Shown: positions 27,462 to 36,452, numbered from the stretch's first letter. The stretch is 64,000 bases of DNA from Acidobacteria bacterium Ga0074141 (GCA_001464665.1 LNDP01000023.1:842157-906156); one strand, 5' to 3'. Notes: a model not told the origin generated them from the letters alone. Program-made: numbers and translations.

Positions 27462-27962
27462 CTACCGAGTGTCTGCTCTAAAAGTAAGAACCATTAATAG
27501 GGCTTCGACCAACTCATTCTCATTTAAGATCTCTGCCCGAAAATTGACAGCATTATCGTTGTCGTCGCCAAGCGGGATTGTAATCAACAAAATACTTCCG
27601 AGATTCGCGTTTCGGGGACGATCGGGCTCCCAAACGGTTTTAAGACCAGGTTTAATCATTGCGATCTTAAAAACTTGGCCGCCAATAGTCTGAATGGCAT
27701 GCCAAGAATATTGTGGGCTTCTTTCTCTATCAACCGCATGTCCCTGGCTCATTCCTTCTTCGAACTCGATCAGTAGCCCACCGTCTTTTACGATTCGACC
27801 GGAGGCTGATAGCACGCCAAGCGTATTTGTCCTTTCGAGTTTATAACCATCCAGCAATTTAATGCCGCCATAAGGCACCTGTGCCGACGAGTCGATAACC
27901 CCAGTCCCGATACTGAAACAAAGCGATACTAACGCAAAGACCGAAACTCTTAAGCTTTTCAT
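27462..27962 (-). CDS. Hypothetical secreted protein
   Basis: 166-residue exported protein: signal peptide SVFALVSLCFSIGTG, then a soluble domain (YGGIKLLDGYKLER; RIVKDGGLLIEFEEGM; SILLITIPLGDDND). ATG 27962 has GGAGG at good spacing, so the start is firm. No known family is recognised. It is flanked on both sides by REP-like elements and lies in a run of minus-strand exported proteins. Confidence 0.8.
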   Translation of the reverse strand: MKSLRVSVFALVSLCFSIGTGVIDSSAQVPYGGIKLLDGYKLERTNTLGVLSASGRIVKDGGLLIEFEEGMSQGHAVDRERSPQYSWHAIQTIGGQVFKIAMIKPGLKTVWEPDRPRNANLGSILLITIPLGDDNDNAVNFRAEILNENELVEALLMVLTFRADTR

Positions 27963-28065
27963 GCAACACCTCCAACGTCGTTTCAATAATGGGAAATCTT
28001 CAAACACGTTTTACTCCCGCCTTCCATCATCGATAGTACCGCGGTCGTTGCAACGGATTTTCTTA

Positions 28066-28143
28066 GGGCTATGCCCACCGATGTGCGGAATGGCTCCGCC
28101 TTTCCGTCTGCCGGCCCAAAAAGACGTCCGCGGCTACGCCGCC
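28066..28143 (+). repeat. REP-like palindromic element, copy 2 of 4
   Basis: Same layout as the other copies: GGGCTATGCCC, GATGTGCGGAA-TGGCTCCGCC, TCCGCGGCTACGCCGCC. The central stem keeps its pairing while its sequence differs between copies. It lies 26 bases beyond the stop codon of the 28169-29173 gene. Confidence 0.8.
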
Positions 28144-28168
28144 GGTCCGGCCCGCGTTGCAAGTACCT

Positions 28169-29173
28169 TTACTGTAGGCAGTATTCTTTATAACCAGGAT
28201 CCAAAACCGGAGCGTTACTGGGAACCAGATAGATCATTGTGAATGTCCGATCCCCGCGTAGCGATCGGACAAACGATCGGTTGGCCGCGAGCTTCATTAA
28301 AAGGTGATCCCTGATTTGCCGCGTACGCGATTCTATTTGTGCCTGCGATTGTTTGTAATCGAGCGTTGTTTCGATATAGATGGTGCGGTCAGGGAAACGC
28401 TTTATCCCGTCGGCGACAACAGCATCAAGACGTTTTCTTTCTTCATTCCACTCCAGATCGTAATACAGATCCCACAGCGACACGTCGGTGCCTGTCGCAA
28501 GGTAAGGGTCGCAGCTCACGTGAAAGAAATCAGATGCGGTAAATGGACAGCCTTCGGGCAACCCAATAACAGCCACCGTCGCGGTCAACGTTTGGTTGAA
28601 GTATCGCTCCGGTCGAACCTCCAGGAATTCTCTATCACTCCCGCCAATGATCGTCCCTTCGGAAACCGTCCACGCAAATGTAAGGCCTTTCGAAAGCTCT
28701 TTTGGTTCGATCGAAAGATCGAATCTTAGTAGCCTTCCAGGCTCAACAATTCCCGCCGGCCCGGTGACCGATAAAGTCGGGCAAGCAGCAAGGTCAAGAT
28801 CTCCAAACTCGTCAAACTTTATGGGATGGCCGCCGCCCTGAATCTCGGCGGCTTTTGTTAAGGTTCTGACGCATTCAGCAGACGGTCCTGTTATTTTCAC
28901 TTCTGCTTTCAGAACTGTCCCGTTGTCCTTTTCGCTTGTTCGGACGTATATCCACGGTTTCCCTTGGCCGCTTTCTAAAGTGCCGCGGGACACGGTCCAT
29001 ACAAATGTATATTGATCGTATTTATCTAATGGCGGGTTAACTGTGAAGATCGCCACCTCGCCTGGCCGCAATACACCCGCCGGACCAACGACCGTAAACG
29101 TCGGACACTTCTGTCCCGCTACCGAACCGACACCGACGATTATCAAAACGGTCAAAAGAATGATGCGAAACAT
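28169..29173 (-). CDS. Secreted protein with two PKD-like modules
   Basis: 334-residue exported protein (signal peptide ILLTVLIIVGVGSVAGQ). Two modules start with CPTFTVVGPAGVLRPGE (about 23) and CPTLSVTGPAGIVEPGR (about 131), each followed by a TFVWTVSRGT / TFAWTVSEGT strand pair, resembling PKD or Ig-like beta sandwiches. A different C-terminal domain follows (DRTIYIETTLDYKQ; RTRQIRDHLLMKL), with the periodicity of an OmpA-like alpha/beta domain. The next upstream gene has one copy of the same module and a similar tail. The role is unknown; adhesion or peptidoglycan binding is possible. Confidence 0.8.
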   Translation of the reverse strand: MFRIILLTVLIIVGVGSVAGQKCPTFTVVGPAGVLRPGEVAIFTVNPPLDKYDQYTFVWTVSRGTLESGQGKPWIYVRTSEKDNGTVLKAEVKITGPSAECVRTLTKAAEIQGGGHPIKFDEFGDLDLAACPTLSVTGPAGIVEPGRLLRFDLSIEPKELSKGLTFAWTVSEGTIIGGSDREFLEVRPERYFNQTLTATVAVIGLPEGCPFTASDFFHVSCDPYLATGTDVSLWDLYYDLEWNEERKRLDAVVADGIKRFPDRTIYIETTLDYKQSQAQIESRTRQIRDHLLMKLAANRSFVRSLRGDRTFTMIYLVPSNAPVLDPGYKEYCLQ

Positions 29174-29199
29174 ATTGACTCAAACGCGTACTCTTCAAT

Positions 29200-29853
29200 T
29201 TACGGAACCGGATTATCGGAACCGGGCGGAACCCTGTAGATCTTCGTTAAAAACACATCCGCCTCAGCCATAATGATCGTTACCGCGGCCAGGTCGAATC
29301 CGCGTAATTTAGCGAGATGTTCTTTGATCTTCCTGATCTTTTCACTTTTTTGTGATTCGGCTATGCCGGGCGGAAAATACTCGATTATGTATAGCTGATT
29401 GGTCGGGTTGTTTTGTTGCTCCTTCGCTGCGGAGGTTAACCGGGCCGCATCCATGTCGCCGTTTGGCGTCGAAAATTCATCGATCTGGATCGGGGGTGAA
29501 GGGCGACAGATCGTTACAGAGTCCGTGGCTTCGTAGGGACAGTTGCTCGGCAACCCCTCGATTCGCAATCGCGCAACTATCGTATCTCCCGCTGCCTTAT
29601 CGATAAGCATTGTGACCGCGAGCGTCCCTTGTCCGGCAATGATGGTTCCTCCTTTGACGGTCCACACGAATTTCGCCGAATCAGGCATCGACCCCGAAAC
29701 GATCGCTTGGAAGGATACGGTTTCTTCAGGCATCCAAACGCCCGAGGGCCCTACGATCATGAACTCGGGGCAACCTGCGTTAGGCTCGACCTGACCCGCG
29801 CCGATCGAGCTAAAGCCGAGCACTAAGAACATCGCCATCAGGAGCCTGAACAT
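29200..29853 (-). CDS. Secreted protein with one PKD-like module, paralogue of the next gene
   Basis: 217-residue exported protein (signal peptide LLMAMFLVLGFSSIGAGQ). One module (CPEFMIVGPSGVWMPEE... FVWTVKGGTIIAGQG) matches those in the protein encoded just downstream. It is followed by a tail with NQLYIIEYFPPG and KSEKIRKIKEHLAKLRGFD, the same plan as the larger paralogue. The 26-base gap implies co-transcription. The pair probably arose by tandem duplication with module gain or loss. Function is unknown. Confidence 0.8.
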   Translation of the reverse strand: MFRLLMAMFLVLGFSSIGAGQVEPNAGCPEFMIVGPSGVWMPEETVSFQAIVSGSMPDSAKFVWTVKGGTIIAGQGTLAVTMLIDKAAGDTIVARLRIEGLPSNCPYEATDSVTICRPSPPIQIDEFSTPNGDMDAARLTSAAKEQQNNPTNQLYIIEYFPPGIAESQKSEKIRKIKEHLAKLRGFDLAAVTIIMAEADVFLTKIYRVPPGSDNPVP

Positions 29854-29933
29854 AATCCCAAATAATACAACGAAAGCTGCTCAGGCCGGAAGAATTTTTT
29901 CGGCAGAAACCGATGATGCGGCAGAACTTCTTA

Positions 29934-30010
29934 GGGCTATGCCCACCGATGAGCGGAAAGGCTCGGCCTTTCCGTCCGCCGCCCAAAAAACATCCGCGGC
30001 TACGCCGCCC
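29934..30010 (+). repeat. REP-like palindromic element, copy 3 of 4
   Basis: GGGCTATGCCC, then GAGCGGAAAGGCTCGGCCTTTCCGTC (whose AAAGGC/GCCTTT arms form the central stem), then TCCGCGGCTACGCCGCC. The central stem is longest in this copy. It lies between the PKD-like genes and the DUF1508 gene. Confidence 0.8.
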
Positions 30011-30137
30011 GCCCGTGCGAACATTCGATTTCTTTGTCCAATGAGTTTGGCTTGTGATATTCTTCTCGCCAAGCCGCATGCGGCGACAGCAGTACCCATC
30101 TTCGTAATCCAAACCAATGACATAAGGAGCAGATCGA

Positions 30138-30470
30138 ATGCCGGGAAAATTTGAGATCAAGACAGGTAAGAACGGAAAGTTTCACTTTAATCTGAAGGCC
30201 GCAAACAGCCAGGTCATCTTGACCAGCGAGAAGTACGAAACGCGAAAGGCGTGCGAGGGCGGCATCGCCTCGGTCAGAAAAAATTCGGCGAACGACGGCC
30301 GCTTTGAACGCAAGACCGCCAAGGACGGCTCGCCGTATTTTGTGCTGAAGGCCGCGAACGGCGAACCGCTCGGCAAAAGCGAGATGTACAAAACCAAACG
30401 CGGCATGGAAAGCGGCATCGCCTCCGTAAAAAAGAACGCCCCCGACGCATCCGTCGCCGACGCGAAATAA
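30138..30470 (+). CDS. DUF1508 (UPF0339/YegP-like) protein
   Basis: 110-residue protein made of two tandem DUF1508 units. Each contains a K-x-G-K/S-x-x-F/Y-F-x-L-K-A-A-N core (KFHFNLKAANSQVI; SPYFVLKAANGEPL) followed by a YxTKxxxExGIASVKKN segment. It has a perfect AAGGAG ribosome site. Relatives such as E. coli YegP are small cytoplasmic proteins of unclear function; a stress role has been suggested for the family. Confidence 0.93.
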   Translation: MPGKFEIKTGKNGKFHFNLKAANSQVILTSEKYETRKACEGGIASVRKNSANDGRFERKTAKDGSPYFVLKAANGEPLGKSEMYKTKRGMESGIASVKKNAPDASVADAK

Positions 30471-30660
30471 GGGCCGATGCGATAAATAGCAAGATCAGAA
30501 GACGGAGGATGTCTATAAGGTCGAGGCTCTGTGTCTTTGTTCTGTGAATTCTGTGGTGACCCCGATGGTAGATTCGGAAAGACCACCGAATGCACAGACC
30601 AAAAACCGAAAAGCACAGATCACGCCTAGAGCTTCAGACATCCTCATTACTTTATCCGTA

Positions 30661-31839
30661 ATGAATACAAAACGAATTCGTCCCGGCATTGAGGTTTTGT
30701 TGAACCACCGCATGGATCTGCTCGCGGGCCAGCGGGTCGGGCTGGTGTGTAATCAGGCGACGGTTTTGCCGGACCTGCGGCACGCGGCCGATGTTTTTTA
30801 TGAGCACCCGGAGATCGACCTGACGACGCTTTTCGGGCCGCAGCACGGCATCCGCGGCGATGTGCAATACAACATGATCGAGACGCCGCACATGCCCGAC
30901 GCGCGGACCGGCATCATGGTCTATTCGCTCTACAGCGAAACGCGCGAACCGACCGAGGCGATGCTGGCCGATGTGGACACGATCGTCGTCGATCTGCAGG
31001 ACGTCGGCTGCCGCATTTACACGTTTGTCTATACGATGGCGAACTGCATGCGTGCGGCGAAAACGTTCGGCAAGCGCGTCATCGTCTGCGACCGGCCGAA
31101 CCCGATAAACGGTAACGACATCGACGGCAACGTTACCGAAGACGCGTTCACGTCGTTCGTCGGCCAGTTCGCATTACCGACGCGGCACGGGATGACGATC
31201 GGCGAGCTAGCGAAAATGTTCAACGAGCACTTCGGCATCGGATGCGAGCTTGAGGTCGTTAAGATGGAAGGCTGGCGGCGCGAGATGTGGGGCGACGAGA
31301 CCGGACTGCCGTGGGTGCTGCCCTCGCCGAATATTCCCGACGTTGATACCTGCGTCGTCTTTCCGGCGACCGTCCACCTCGAGGGCACCGAGCTTTCCGA
31401 AGGCCGCGGCACGACGCTACCCTTTTTCCTAAACGGCGCTCCGTTCATTGACGCCTACGCCTGGGCCGCCGAGCTTCGCAAATTTGACCTGCCCGGCGTT
31501 GCCTTTCGCGAGGCATACTTTCAGCCGACCTTTTGCGAGTTCGCGGGCCAGACCTGCGGCGGCGTGCAGATCCACATCACCGACCGCGAAACGTTCAAGC
31601 CCGTCATCACCGGCATCGCGATGGTCAAAACCGCCTACGAAATGTACCCCGACCATTTCCAATGGCGCCAAAACGCCTACGAATACGAGTTCGACAAAAA
31701 TCCCTTCGACGTAGTCGCCGGCACCGACAAGATCCGCAAGGCGATCGAATCCGGAGCCGCTTTAAGCGAGATCGAAAACGCATGGGCCGATGAACTGAAT
31801 GCTTTTGCGGAAGCAAGAAAACCCTATTTGCTTTATTAA
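30661..31839 (+). CDS. Exo-beta-N-acetylmuramidase NamZ-like protein (DUF1343)
   Basis: 392-residue member of the NamZ/DUF1343 family, which removes terminal MurNAc from peptidoglycan fragments during wall recycling. Family landmarks are GLVCNQAT, LFGPQHGIRG, VDLQDVGCRIYTFVYTM, DRPNPINGND and WVLPSPNIPDVDT. From ATG 30661 no signal peptide is evident, whereas many homologues are exported, so the protein may be cytoplasmic. A longer frame from 30544 adds low-quality sequence. The AbrB-type gene starts 1 base after the stop. Confidence 0.92.
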   Translation: MNTKRIRPGIEVLLNHRMDLLAGQRVGLVCNQATVLPDLRHAADVFYEHPEIDLTTLFGPQHGIRGDVQYNMIETPHMPDARTGIMVYSLYSETREPTEAMLADVDTIVVDLQDVGCRIYTFVYTMANCMRAAKTFGKRVIVCDRPNPINGNDIDGNVTEDAFTSFVGQFALPTRHGMTIGELAKMFNEHFGIGCELEVVKMEGWRREMWGDETGLPWVLPSPNIPDVDTCVVFPATVHLEGTELSEGRGTTLPFFLNGAPFIDAYAWAAELRKFDLPGVAFREAYFQPTFCEFAGQTCGGVQIHITDRETFKPVITGIAMVKTAYEMYPDHFQWRQNAYEYEFDKNPFDVVAGTDKIRKAIESGAALSEIENAWADELNAFAEARKPYLLY

Positions 31840-31840
31840 T

Positions 31841-32044
31841 ATGCGAGTGCGCGTTAATTCAAGAGGCGTTGTTACGATACCGGCGGCGATCAGGAAGGCC
31901 TGTGGACTCCAACCGGGAACCGAGGTCGATTTCATTCTAAAGGGCGATACTGTGCATCTCGTTAAGCGTGACGAAATCGCGACCGGTCGTGTTTCCAAGA
32001 CTGCCGCGAGCGCCAAATCGGAAAACAAAACCCGCCGAAAGTGA
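31841..32044 (+). CDS. AbrB/MazE-family DNA-binding protein
   Basis: 67-residue swapped-hairpin DNA-binding protein: MRVRVNSRGVVTIPAAIRKACGL followed by PGTEVDFILKGDTVHLVKRD. Such proteins are transcription regulators or antitoxins of MazEF/VapBC pairs. No toxin gene follows; downstream is only a short gene remnant on the opposite strand. It may therefore be a solitary regulator or an antitoxin left after toxin loss. It starts 1 base after namZ. Confidence 0.88.
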   Translation: MRVRVNSRGVVTIPAAIRKACGLQPGTEVDFILKGDTVHLVKRDEIATGRVSKTAASAKSENKTRRK

Positions 32045-32134
32045 TCAGCCTTTCCCCGCCTTTCGGAGAGCTTCCAGCACCTTTTCGCCTCGCGGCGAAA
32101 GATCTAGGGTCGGCTCCCACGCCTGAGTGGCCGG
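32045..32134 (-). pseudogene. Remnant of an ASCH/winged-helix paralogue C-terminus
   Basis: A 29-codon open stretch ends in LSPRGEKVLEALRKAGKG. The intact gene at 34209-34820 ends in YRLSPRGEKVLEALILRREK. The DNA also matches over AGAGCTTCCAGCACCTTTTC. An in-frame stop closes it at 32135, so only the tail survives. Duplication followed by decay, or capture by a mobile element, would explain it. Confidence 0.5.
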
Positions 32135-32244
32135 TTACAAGATGCTCACCCGCGACCCGCGGAGATTCAAACGTTACTTCCCTTCAGTCGAGTTGATCGC
32201 ACCCTGAGTTCGACTTCGTCGTCGGTACGGCTGTATTGAGGGAC

Positions 32245-33699
32245 TCATTCCCCTTGGTACCCGACAATATTTTCAGCCATGCGACGAAAGACGAAGTAGT
32301 GGAACGGCAGGACCGAGTACCAGTAGAGCCGGCCGAGCAGTCCTTTTGGCCGAAAGGTTGCAGTCTGTTTCAGATAGTCCCGGCCATTTTTTCGCATAAC
32401 CATAAATTCGAGCCAGGCTTCACCGGGCAGCTTCATTTCGGCATAAAGCAGCAAGCGTTTGTTTTGCCGATCAGCCAGTAAGACGCGCCAGAAATCGAGT
32501 GTGTCGCCGTTATTGATGATCGTGGCATTTGTCCGCCCGCGACGGAGCCCGACGCCGCCGACCATCTTGTCCATCAGGCCTCTGATCGCCCACAACCAAT
32601 CCGCATAGTACCAGCCCCGGCCGCCGCCGATCGACCAGATATTATCGACGACCTGATCGACGTCCGTCGTGATCGGCACCAGACGCTCGTCCATCAGGCA
32701 CCCGTTCACGGGCACCTCCAAATGCTCGCGCAGCGAATTGTTCCCGAAACTCGAAACGAGCGAGTCTTTCCAGCTTGAAGCGACGCTGTTTTGTCCGATC
32801 TTTTGGAATGCCAGCCTAACAGCCTCTTTGTAGGTCAGAAGATGGATGCCAAGTTTTTCACCAAGGTCGTTCGGCTTTGCAATGACCTCCACCTTCATGC
32901 TGTCGACCAAATTGACGGCAAGCCGGTACGAGGTGCTCGTAACGAAATAAAGCCAATACGACGAGAGTTTCGGCGTCATCACCGGCACTGTAAAGACTTG
33001 TCGCTTCAGGCCGCGCACTTCGGCAAACTGCAGGATCATTTCCTTGTATGTCATTACGGTCGGGCCGCCGATATCGTAAGACCCGTCGTACGCGTCTTCG
33101 CGGAGGAGCACTCCGGTCAGGTACTCGAGGACGTTGCGGATCGCTATCGGCTGGGTCCGGGTCTCCAGCCATCTGGGGGCGATCATTATCGGCAGCTTTT
33201 CTACAAGGTCGCGGATGATCTCAAATGATGAACTGCCCGAGCCAACAATAATTCCAGCTTTTAAGGAGGTGACAGGAACCGGGCCGGCACGAAGCACTTC
33301 ATCGACCTTTTTTCTCGAGGCCAGGTGGGTCGAAAGTGCTTCTTCGTTTGTGATCCCGCCGAGATAGATTATCTGTTTTGCAGGTGTATCGCTTAAGAGC
33401 TCAACAAAATTAAGCGCGGCAGTGCGCTCGAGCTTTTCAAAACCGGAAGAGTTGTCGTCACTCATCGAATGGATCAGGTAGTAAGCGGCATCGATGTCCT
33501 TTAGTTCCGGCTGGGCTAAAGCGTCCTTAAGGAAGTCGATCTCGATCACAGAAACATTCGGATCGGCATAGAATCCGTCTCGGGGAAATCGGCTTTTATC
33601 GCGCACCGCGCAGACGACCTCGCACCCCCGCTCGATCAAAAGAGGCAGAAGCCGCTTGCCAATATAGCCATTGGCTCCGGTCAGTAGAACTTTCATCAT
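32245..33699 (-). CDS. NAD(P)-binding epimerase-like protein with DUF2867 domain
   Basis: About 484 residues. The N-terminal half is an atypical SDR with the dinucleotide motif TGANGYIGKRLLP at the start and YYLIHSM and IVGSGSSSFE later. The C-terminal part (about 300-484; GWYYADWLW, GDTLDFWRV, PFHYFVFRRMAENI) is a DUF2867 domain. This fusion is common in bacteria and is annotated as an NAD(P)H-binding, quinone- or sugar-related protein of unknown substrate. Two adjacent ATGs (33699, 33696) are equally possible. It appears monocistronic. Confidence 0.88.
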   Translation of the reverse strand: MMKVLLTGANGYIGKRLLPLLIERGCEVVCAVRDKSRFPRDGFYADPNVSVIEIDFLKDALAQPELKDIDAAYYLIHSMSDDNSSGFEKLERTAALNFVELLSDTPAKQIIYLGGITNEEALSTHLASRKKVDEVLRAGPVPVTSLKAGIIVGSGSSSFEIIRDLVEKLPIMIAPRWLETRTQPIAIRNVLEYLTGVLLREDAYDGSYDIGGPTVMTYKEMILQFAEVRGLKRQVFTVPVMTPKLSSYWLYFVTSTSYRLAVNLVDSMKVEVIAKPNDLGEKLGIHLLTYKEAVRLAFQKIGQNSVASSWKDSLVSSFGNNSLREHLEVPVNGCLMDERLVPITTDVDQVVDNIWSIGGGRGWYYADWLWAIRGLMDKMVGGVGLRRGRTNATIINNGDTLDFWRVLLADRQNKRLLLYAEMKLPGEAWLEFMVMRKNGRDYLKQTATFRPKGLLGRLYWYSVLPFHYFVFRRMAENIVGYQGE

Positions 33700-33742
33700 C
33701 TTTAGTTTACTACCAGACCCATTCAAGAGGGCGGGCTTCCCA

Positions 33743-34198
33743 TCAGTCCCACAATTCGTTCTCGTCGTATTCGATGCCGTGTTCCGTCAGGATCGAACGG
33801 TACTCGTCTTGAAATGATGTTGACTTATGAAACGCAGGTTGATTAGCGATATAAGCTTTGAGGTCGTCCGTTTCCCACCTACTAATAGTGAAAGCAGCAT
33901 ATCCTTCCTGCCATTCGAAACCGGCGTACTTCTTGCCTAGCGATCGCATAAAGATTGCGCTTCGTTCTTTTACCCCGCGAATCAGCAAGTCCGGAGTAAC
34001 AATGCGCGAAAGCCCGAGAAAAATGTGGACATGATCGCTTCCGCCTCCCGTTATCAAGGCAGGCGAATAGTACGGTTCCCAGAGAACGCCTTCGATACAC
34101 GAATAAAGCAATGGCGCGACCTTCTCATCGATAAGATGTTCCTGATTCTTTGTCGAAAATATGATGTGGAACAAGAGCGACAGCCGGTCCTTTCGCAT
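33743..34198 (-). mobile_element. IS200/REP-associated Y1 transposase
   Basis: 151-residue single-domain tyrosine (Y1) transposase of the IS200/RAYT type. It has LLFHIIFSTKNQEHLI at the start, the HUH metal motif in DHVHIFLGL, and the catalytic-tyrosine helix in AYIANQPAFHKSTSFQDEY. The ending LTEHGIEYDENELWD is typical. No accessory TnpB gene and no obvious terminal repeats are present, which fits RAYT proteins, domesticated relatives that act on dispersed REP palindromes. The start at 34198 is chosen by homology; an upstream ATG at 34234 overlaps the preceding gene. Whether it moves the palindromes found here is inference. Confidence 0.88.
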
Positions 34199-34208
34199 AA
34201 CTGTTCGG

Positions 34209-34820
34209 TCACGCCGCTCCTCCGTTTTTCTCACGCCTTAGTATGAGAGCTTCCAGCACCTTTTCGCCGCGTGGTGAGAGGCGGTAGCCAGGGCGGAGGG
34301 ATTCGGTTAGGCCGAGGGCTTTTAGTTTGCGGATCCATGGTTTGAAGGTCGGGATGTCGAGGCCGATCTGTTTGGCGAGGATGGCGGCGTGGGTGTTCGG
34401 CTGGTCGCGGATCATTTCCAGATAGAGCTTCGTCCACGGGCCGCGTTTGCTGCCTGCGTCGAGCTTCTTGAGTTTGGCGATGATGTCATCGAGTTCGGCC
34501 TTGGAAAGATCGGCTTCGGACCGCAGTGCCTTTCGCGGATCCTCGCCGGCCCAGTGGACGCCGATGCGATAAATGTCGGTGTCGTCGCTCGCCGGCGGCA
34601 TCGAAGCCAAGAGGTCTTTTTTCGACGCAAATCCCGCGGCCGCCGAATCCGCCGCCGTGATCTTCCGTTCGGTCACAACCTCGACCGAATCGACCGCCAA
34701 AACGCCCCGCTGCGTCATCTGCGTCCCGCCCGCCTTCACGCCCACCTTCTTCCAGCGGCGAAAGATCAGCGAGACCTCACCAGCCTTAATGCGATCCAAA
34801 ATTGCATTCTTGATCAGCAT
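34209..34820 (-). CDS. ASCH-like domain protein with C-terminal winged helix
   Basis: 203-residue protein. The N-terminal ~80 residues (MLIKNAILDRIKAGEVSLIF, KAGGTQMTQRGVLAVDSV) resemble ASCH/PUA-like domains that bind RNA or modified nucleic acids. The C-terminal part is a winged helix (HAAILAKQIGLDIPTFKPWI, KLKALGLTESLRPGYRLSP). ATG 34820 lies 7 bases after the HerA-like ATPase stop, so the genes are co-transcribed. Combining RNA-type and DNA-type binding domains suggests nucleic-acid processing or regulation. Domain calls are by eye. Confidence 0.7.
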   Translation of the reverse strand: MLIKNAILDRIKAGEVSLIFRRWKKVGVKAGGTQMTQRGVLAVDSVEVVTERKITAADSAAAGFASKKDLLASMPPASDDTDIYRIGVHWAGEDPRKALRSEADLSKAELDDIIAKLKKLDAGSKRGPWTKLYLEMIRDQPNTHAAILAKQIGLDIPTFKPWIRKLKALGLTESLRPGYRLSPRGEKVLEALILRREKNGGAA

Positions 34821-34827
34821 TCCCCGA

Positions 34828-36348
34828 TCAGAACCAGCTCGATTTCTTCTTTGACGTTGATCCGCCGAAGATTCCGCCGAGGATGCCGCGGACGATCGTG
34901 TTGCCGATCTGCCGGCCGATAGAGGACGAGGCTGAACGGGCGGCGCTTTTTGCGATCGATTCAACAAGCGTGTCCGGCCCGCGGGCGGCGGTGCGTTCGG
35001 CCTTTGCCTGGCGTTCGGCCTCTTTCTGTGCCTCGAGCTGTGCCTTCGTTTCCTCTTCTGCCGCCGCTTTTTCCTCGGCGCGTTTTGAGAGCATCTCGAA
35101 CGCCGACTCGCGGTCGATGGCGGTGTCATAGATGCCGGCGACTATCGAGGTGTCCACAAGCTGCTTGCGTTGCTCGGGCGTGATCGGCCCGATCTGGCTG
35201 GCGGGCGGCACGACGAACGCACGGTCCACCACGGTCGGGACGCCCTTCGCATCAAGCAAGGAGATCAGGACCTCGCCAACGCCGAGTTCTGAAATTGTCT
35301 TGACCGTATCGACCTCCGGGTTTTCGCGAAAGCTCTTTGCCGCGACCTTGACGGCCTCCTGTTCCTTCGGCGTGTAGGCGCGAAGCGCGTGCTGGACGCG
35401 ATTGCCCAACTGGGCGAGCACCTTGTCCGGAATGTCCGCGGGGCTCTGCGTCACAAAATAAACCCCGACACCCTTCGACCGGATCAGCCGCACGACCTGT
35501 TCGATCTTTTCGACCAGAGCCCGCGGCGCGTCGCTGAAGAGCAGATGAGCCTCATCAAAGAAAAACACGAGCTTCGGTTTATCAAGGTCGCCGGCCTCGG
35601 GGAGCAGCTCAAAAAGTTCCGAGAGCAGCCACAGCAGAAACGTCGAATACAGCTTCGGCGAATTGATCAGCTCATCGGCGGCGAGGATATTTATCACGCC
35701 TTTGCCTCCGAGCGTCTGCATGAAATCCTCAAGCCGAACGGCCGGTTCGCCGAAGAATTCGTGCCCGCCCTGCTGCTCCAGCTGCAGCAACCCGCGTTGG
35801 ATCGCACCGACCGAAGCCTTCGAGACGTTGCCGTATTGCGTTGTGAATTCCTTCGCATTTTCAGCGACGAAGATCAGCATCTGCTGCAGGTCTTTCAGGT
35901 CGAGCAGCAGCATGCCGCCTTCGTCCGCGACCTTGAACGCCAGAGTCAACACGCCTTCCTGCGTTTCGTTGAGCTGCAATATTCGCGAGATCAGCAGCGG
36001 CCCCATCTCTGATATCGTCGCCCGCAGCGGATGCCCCTCTTTGCCAAAAACGTCCCAAAACGTGACCGGGCTTCCCTCAAACTTCGTGTCCGAAAGCCCA
36101 AGCATTTCAAGACGCTCGATGATCTTCGGGTGGTTTCCGCCGACCTGGCTGATACCGCTCAGGTCGCCCTTGATATCGGAAACAAAAACCGGAACGCCGC
36201 GTTGGCTAAAGCCCTCGGCAAGCTTCTGCAGCGTAACGGTCTTGCCCGTTCCGGTCGCACCGGTGATAACACCATGCCGGTTCGCCATCTGCATCAGGAG
36301 GTTAAATTCCGCGTCGTCACGCTTCGCAACAAGTATTGGTTCAGTCAT
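34828..36348 (-). CDS. DUF853 HerA-like ATPase
   Basis: 506-residue P-loop ATPase of the HerA/FtsK superfamily (DUF853). Walker A is GATGTGKT in [19 protein letters not shown], and Walker B is [11 protein letters not shown]. The motif [35 protein letters not shown] is a DUF853 hallmark. An Ala/Glu/Lys-rich coiled segment (about 410-460) precedes a Gly-rich C-terminus. HerA relatives are DNA-pumping translocases in repair and phage defence; the role of this branch is not established. It heads a two-gene unit with the ASCH-like gene. Confidence 0.9.
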   Translation of the reverse strand: MTEPILVAKRDDAEFNLLMQMANRHGVITGATGTGKTVTLQKLAEGFSQRGVPVFVSDIKGDLSGISQVGGNHPKIIERLEMLGLSDTKFEGSPVTFWDVFGKEGHPLRATISEMGPLLISRILQLNETQEGVLTLAFKVADEGGMLLLDLKDLQQMLIFVAENAKEFTTQYGNVSKASVGAIQRGLLQLEQQGGHEFFGEPAVRLEDFMQTLGGKGVINILAADELINSPKLYSTFLLWLLSELFELLPEAGDLDKPKLVFFFDEAHLLFSDAPRALVEKIEQVVRLIRSKGVGVYFVTQSPADIPDKVLAQLGNRVQHALRAYTPKEQEAVKVAAKSFRENPEVDTVKTISELGVGEVLISLLDAKGVPTVVDRAFVVPPASQIGPITPEQRKQLVDTSIVAGIYDTAIDRESAFEMLSKRAEEKAAAEEETKAQLEAQKEAERQAKAERTAARGPDTLVESIAKSAARSASSSIGRQIGNTIVRGILGGIFGGSTSKKKSSWF

Positions 36349-36359
36349 TTTTGTATTCT

Positions 36360-36452
36360 AGAAGCCAGAAGCCAGAAGTCAGAAGCCAGAATTTGGAATT
36401 TTCTATTCACCATTCACCATTCACCATTCACTATTCGCCATTCACGATTTTT
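36360..36452. repeat. Heptamer arrays AGAAGCC and CATTCAC
   Basis: Thirteen consecutive 7-base units can be read: four of AGAAGYC, AGAATTT, GGAATTT, then after a 2-base slip TATTCAC, three CATTCAC, TATTCGC, CATTCAC and GATTTTT. They fill the space between the HerA-like gene and the YdeI-like gene and run into the latter's 3' end, supplying its stop codon. Confidence 0.85.

Noticed and set aside
36360-36452. CRISPR array
   Set aside because: Direct repeats here are 7 bases, contiguous and without spacers; no cas gene is present in the window. The same holds for all other arrays listed.
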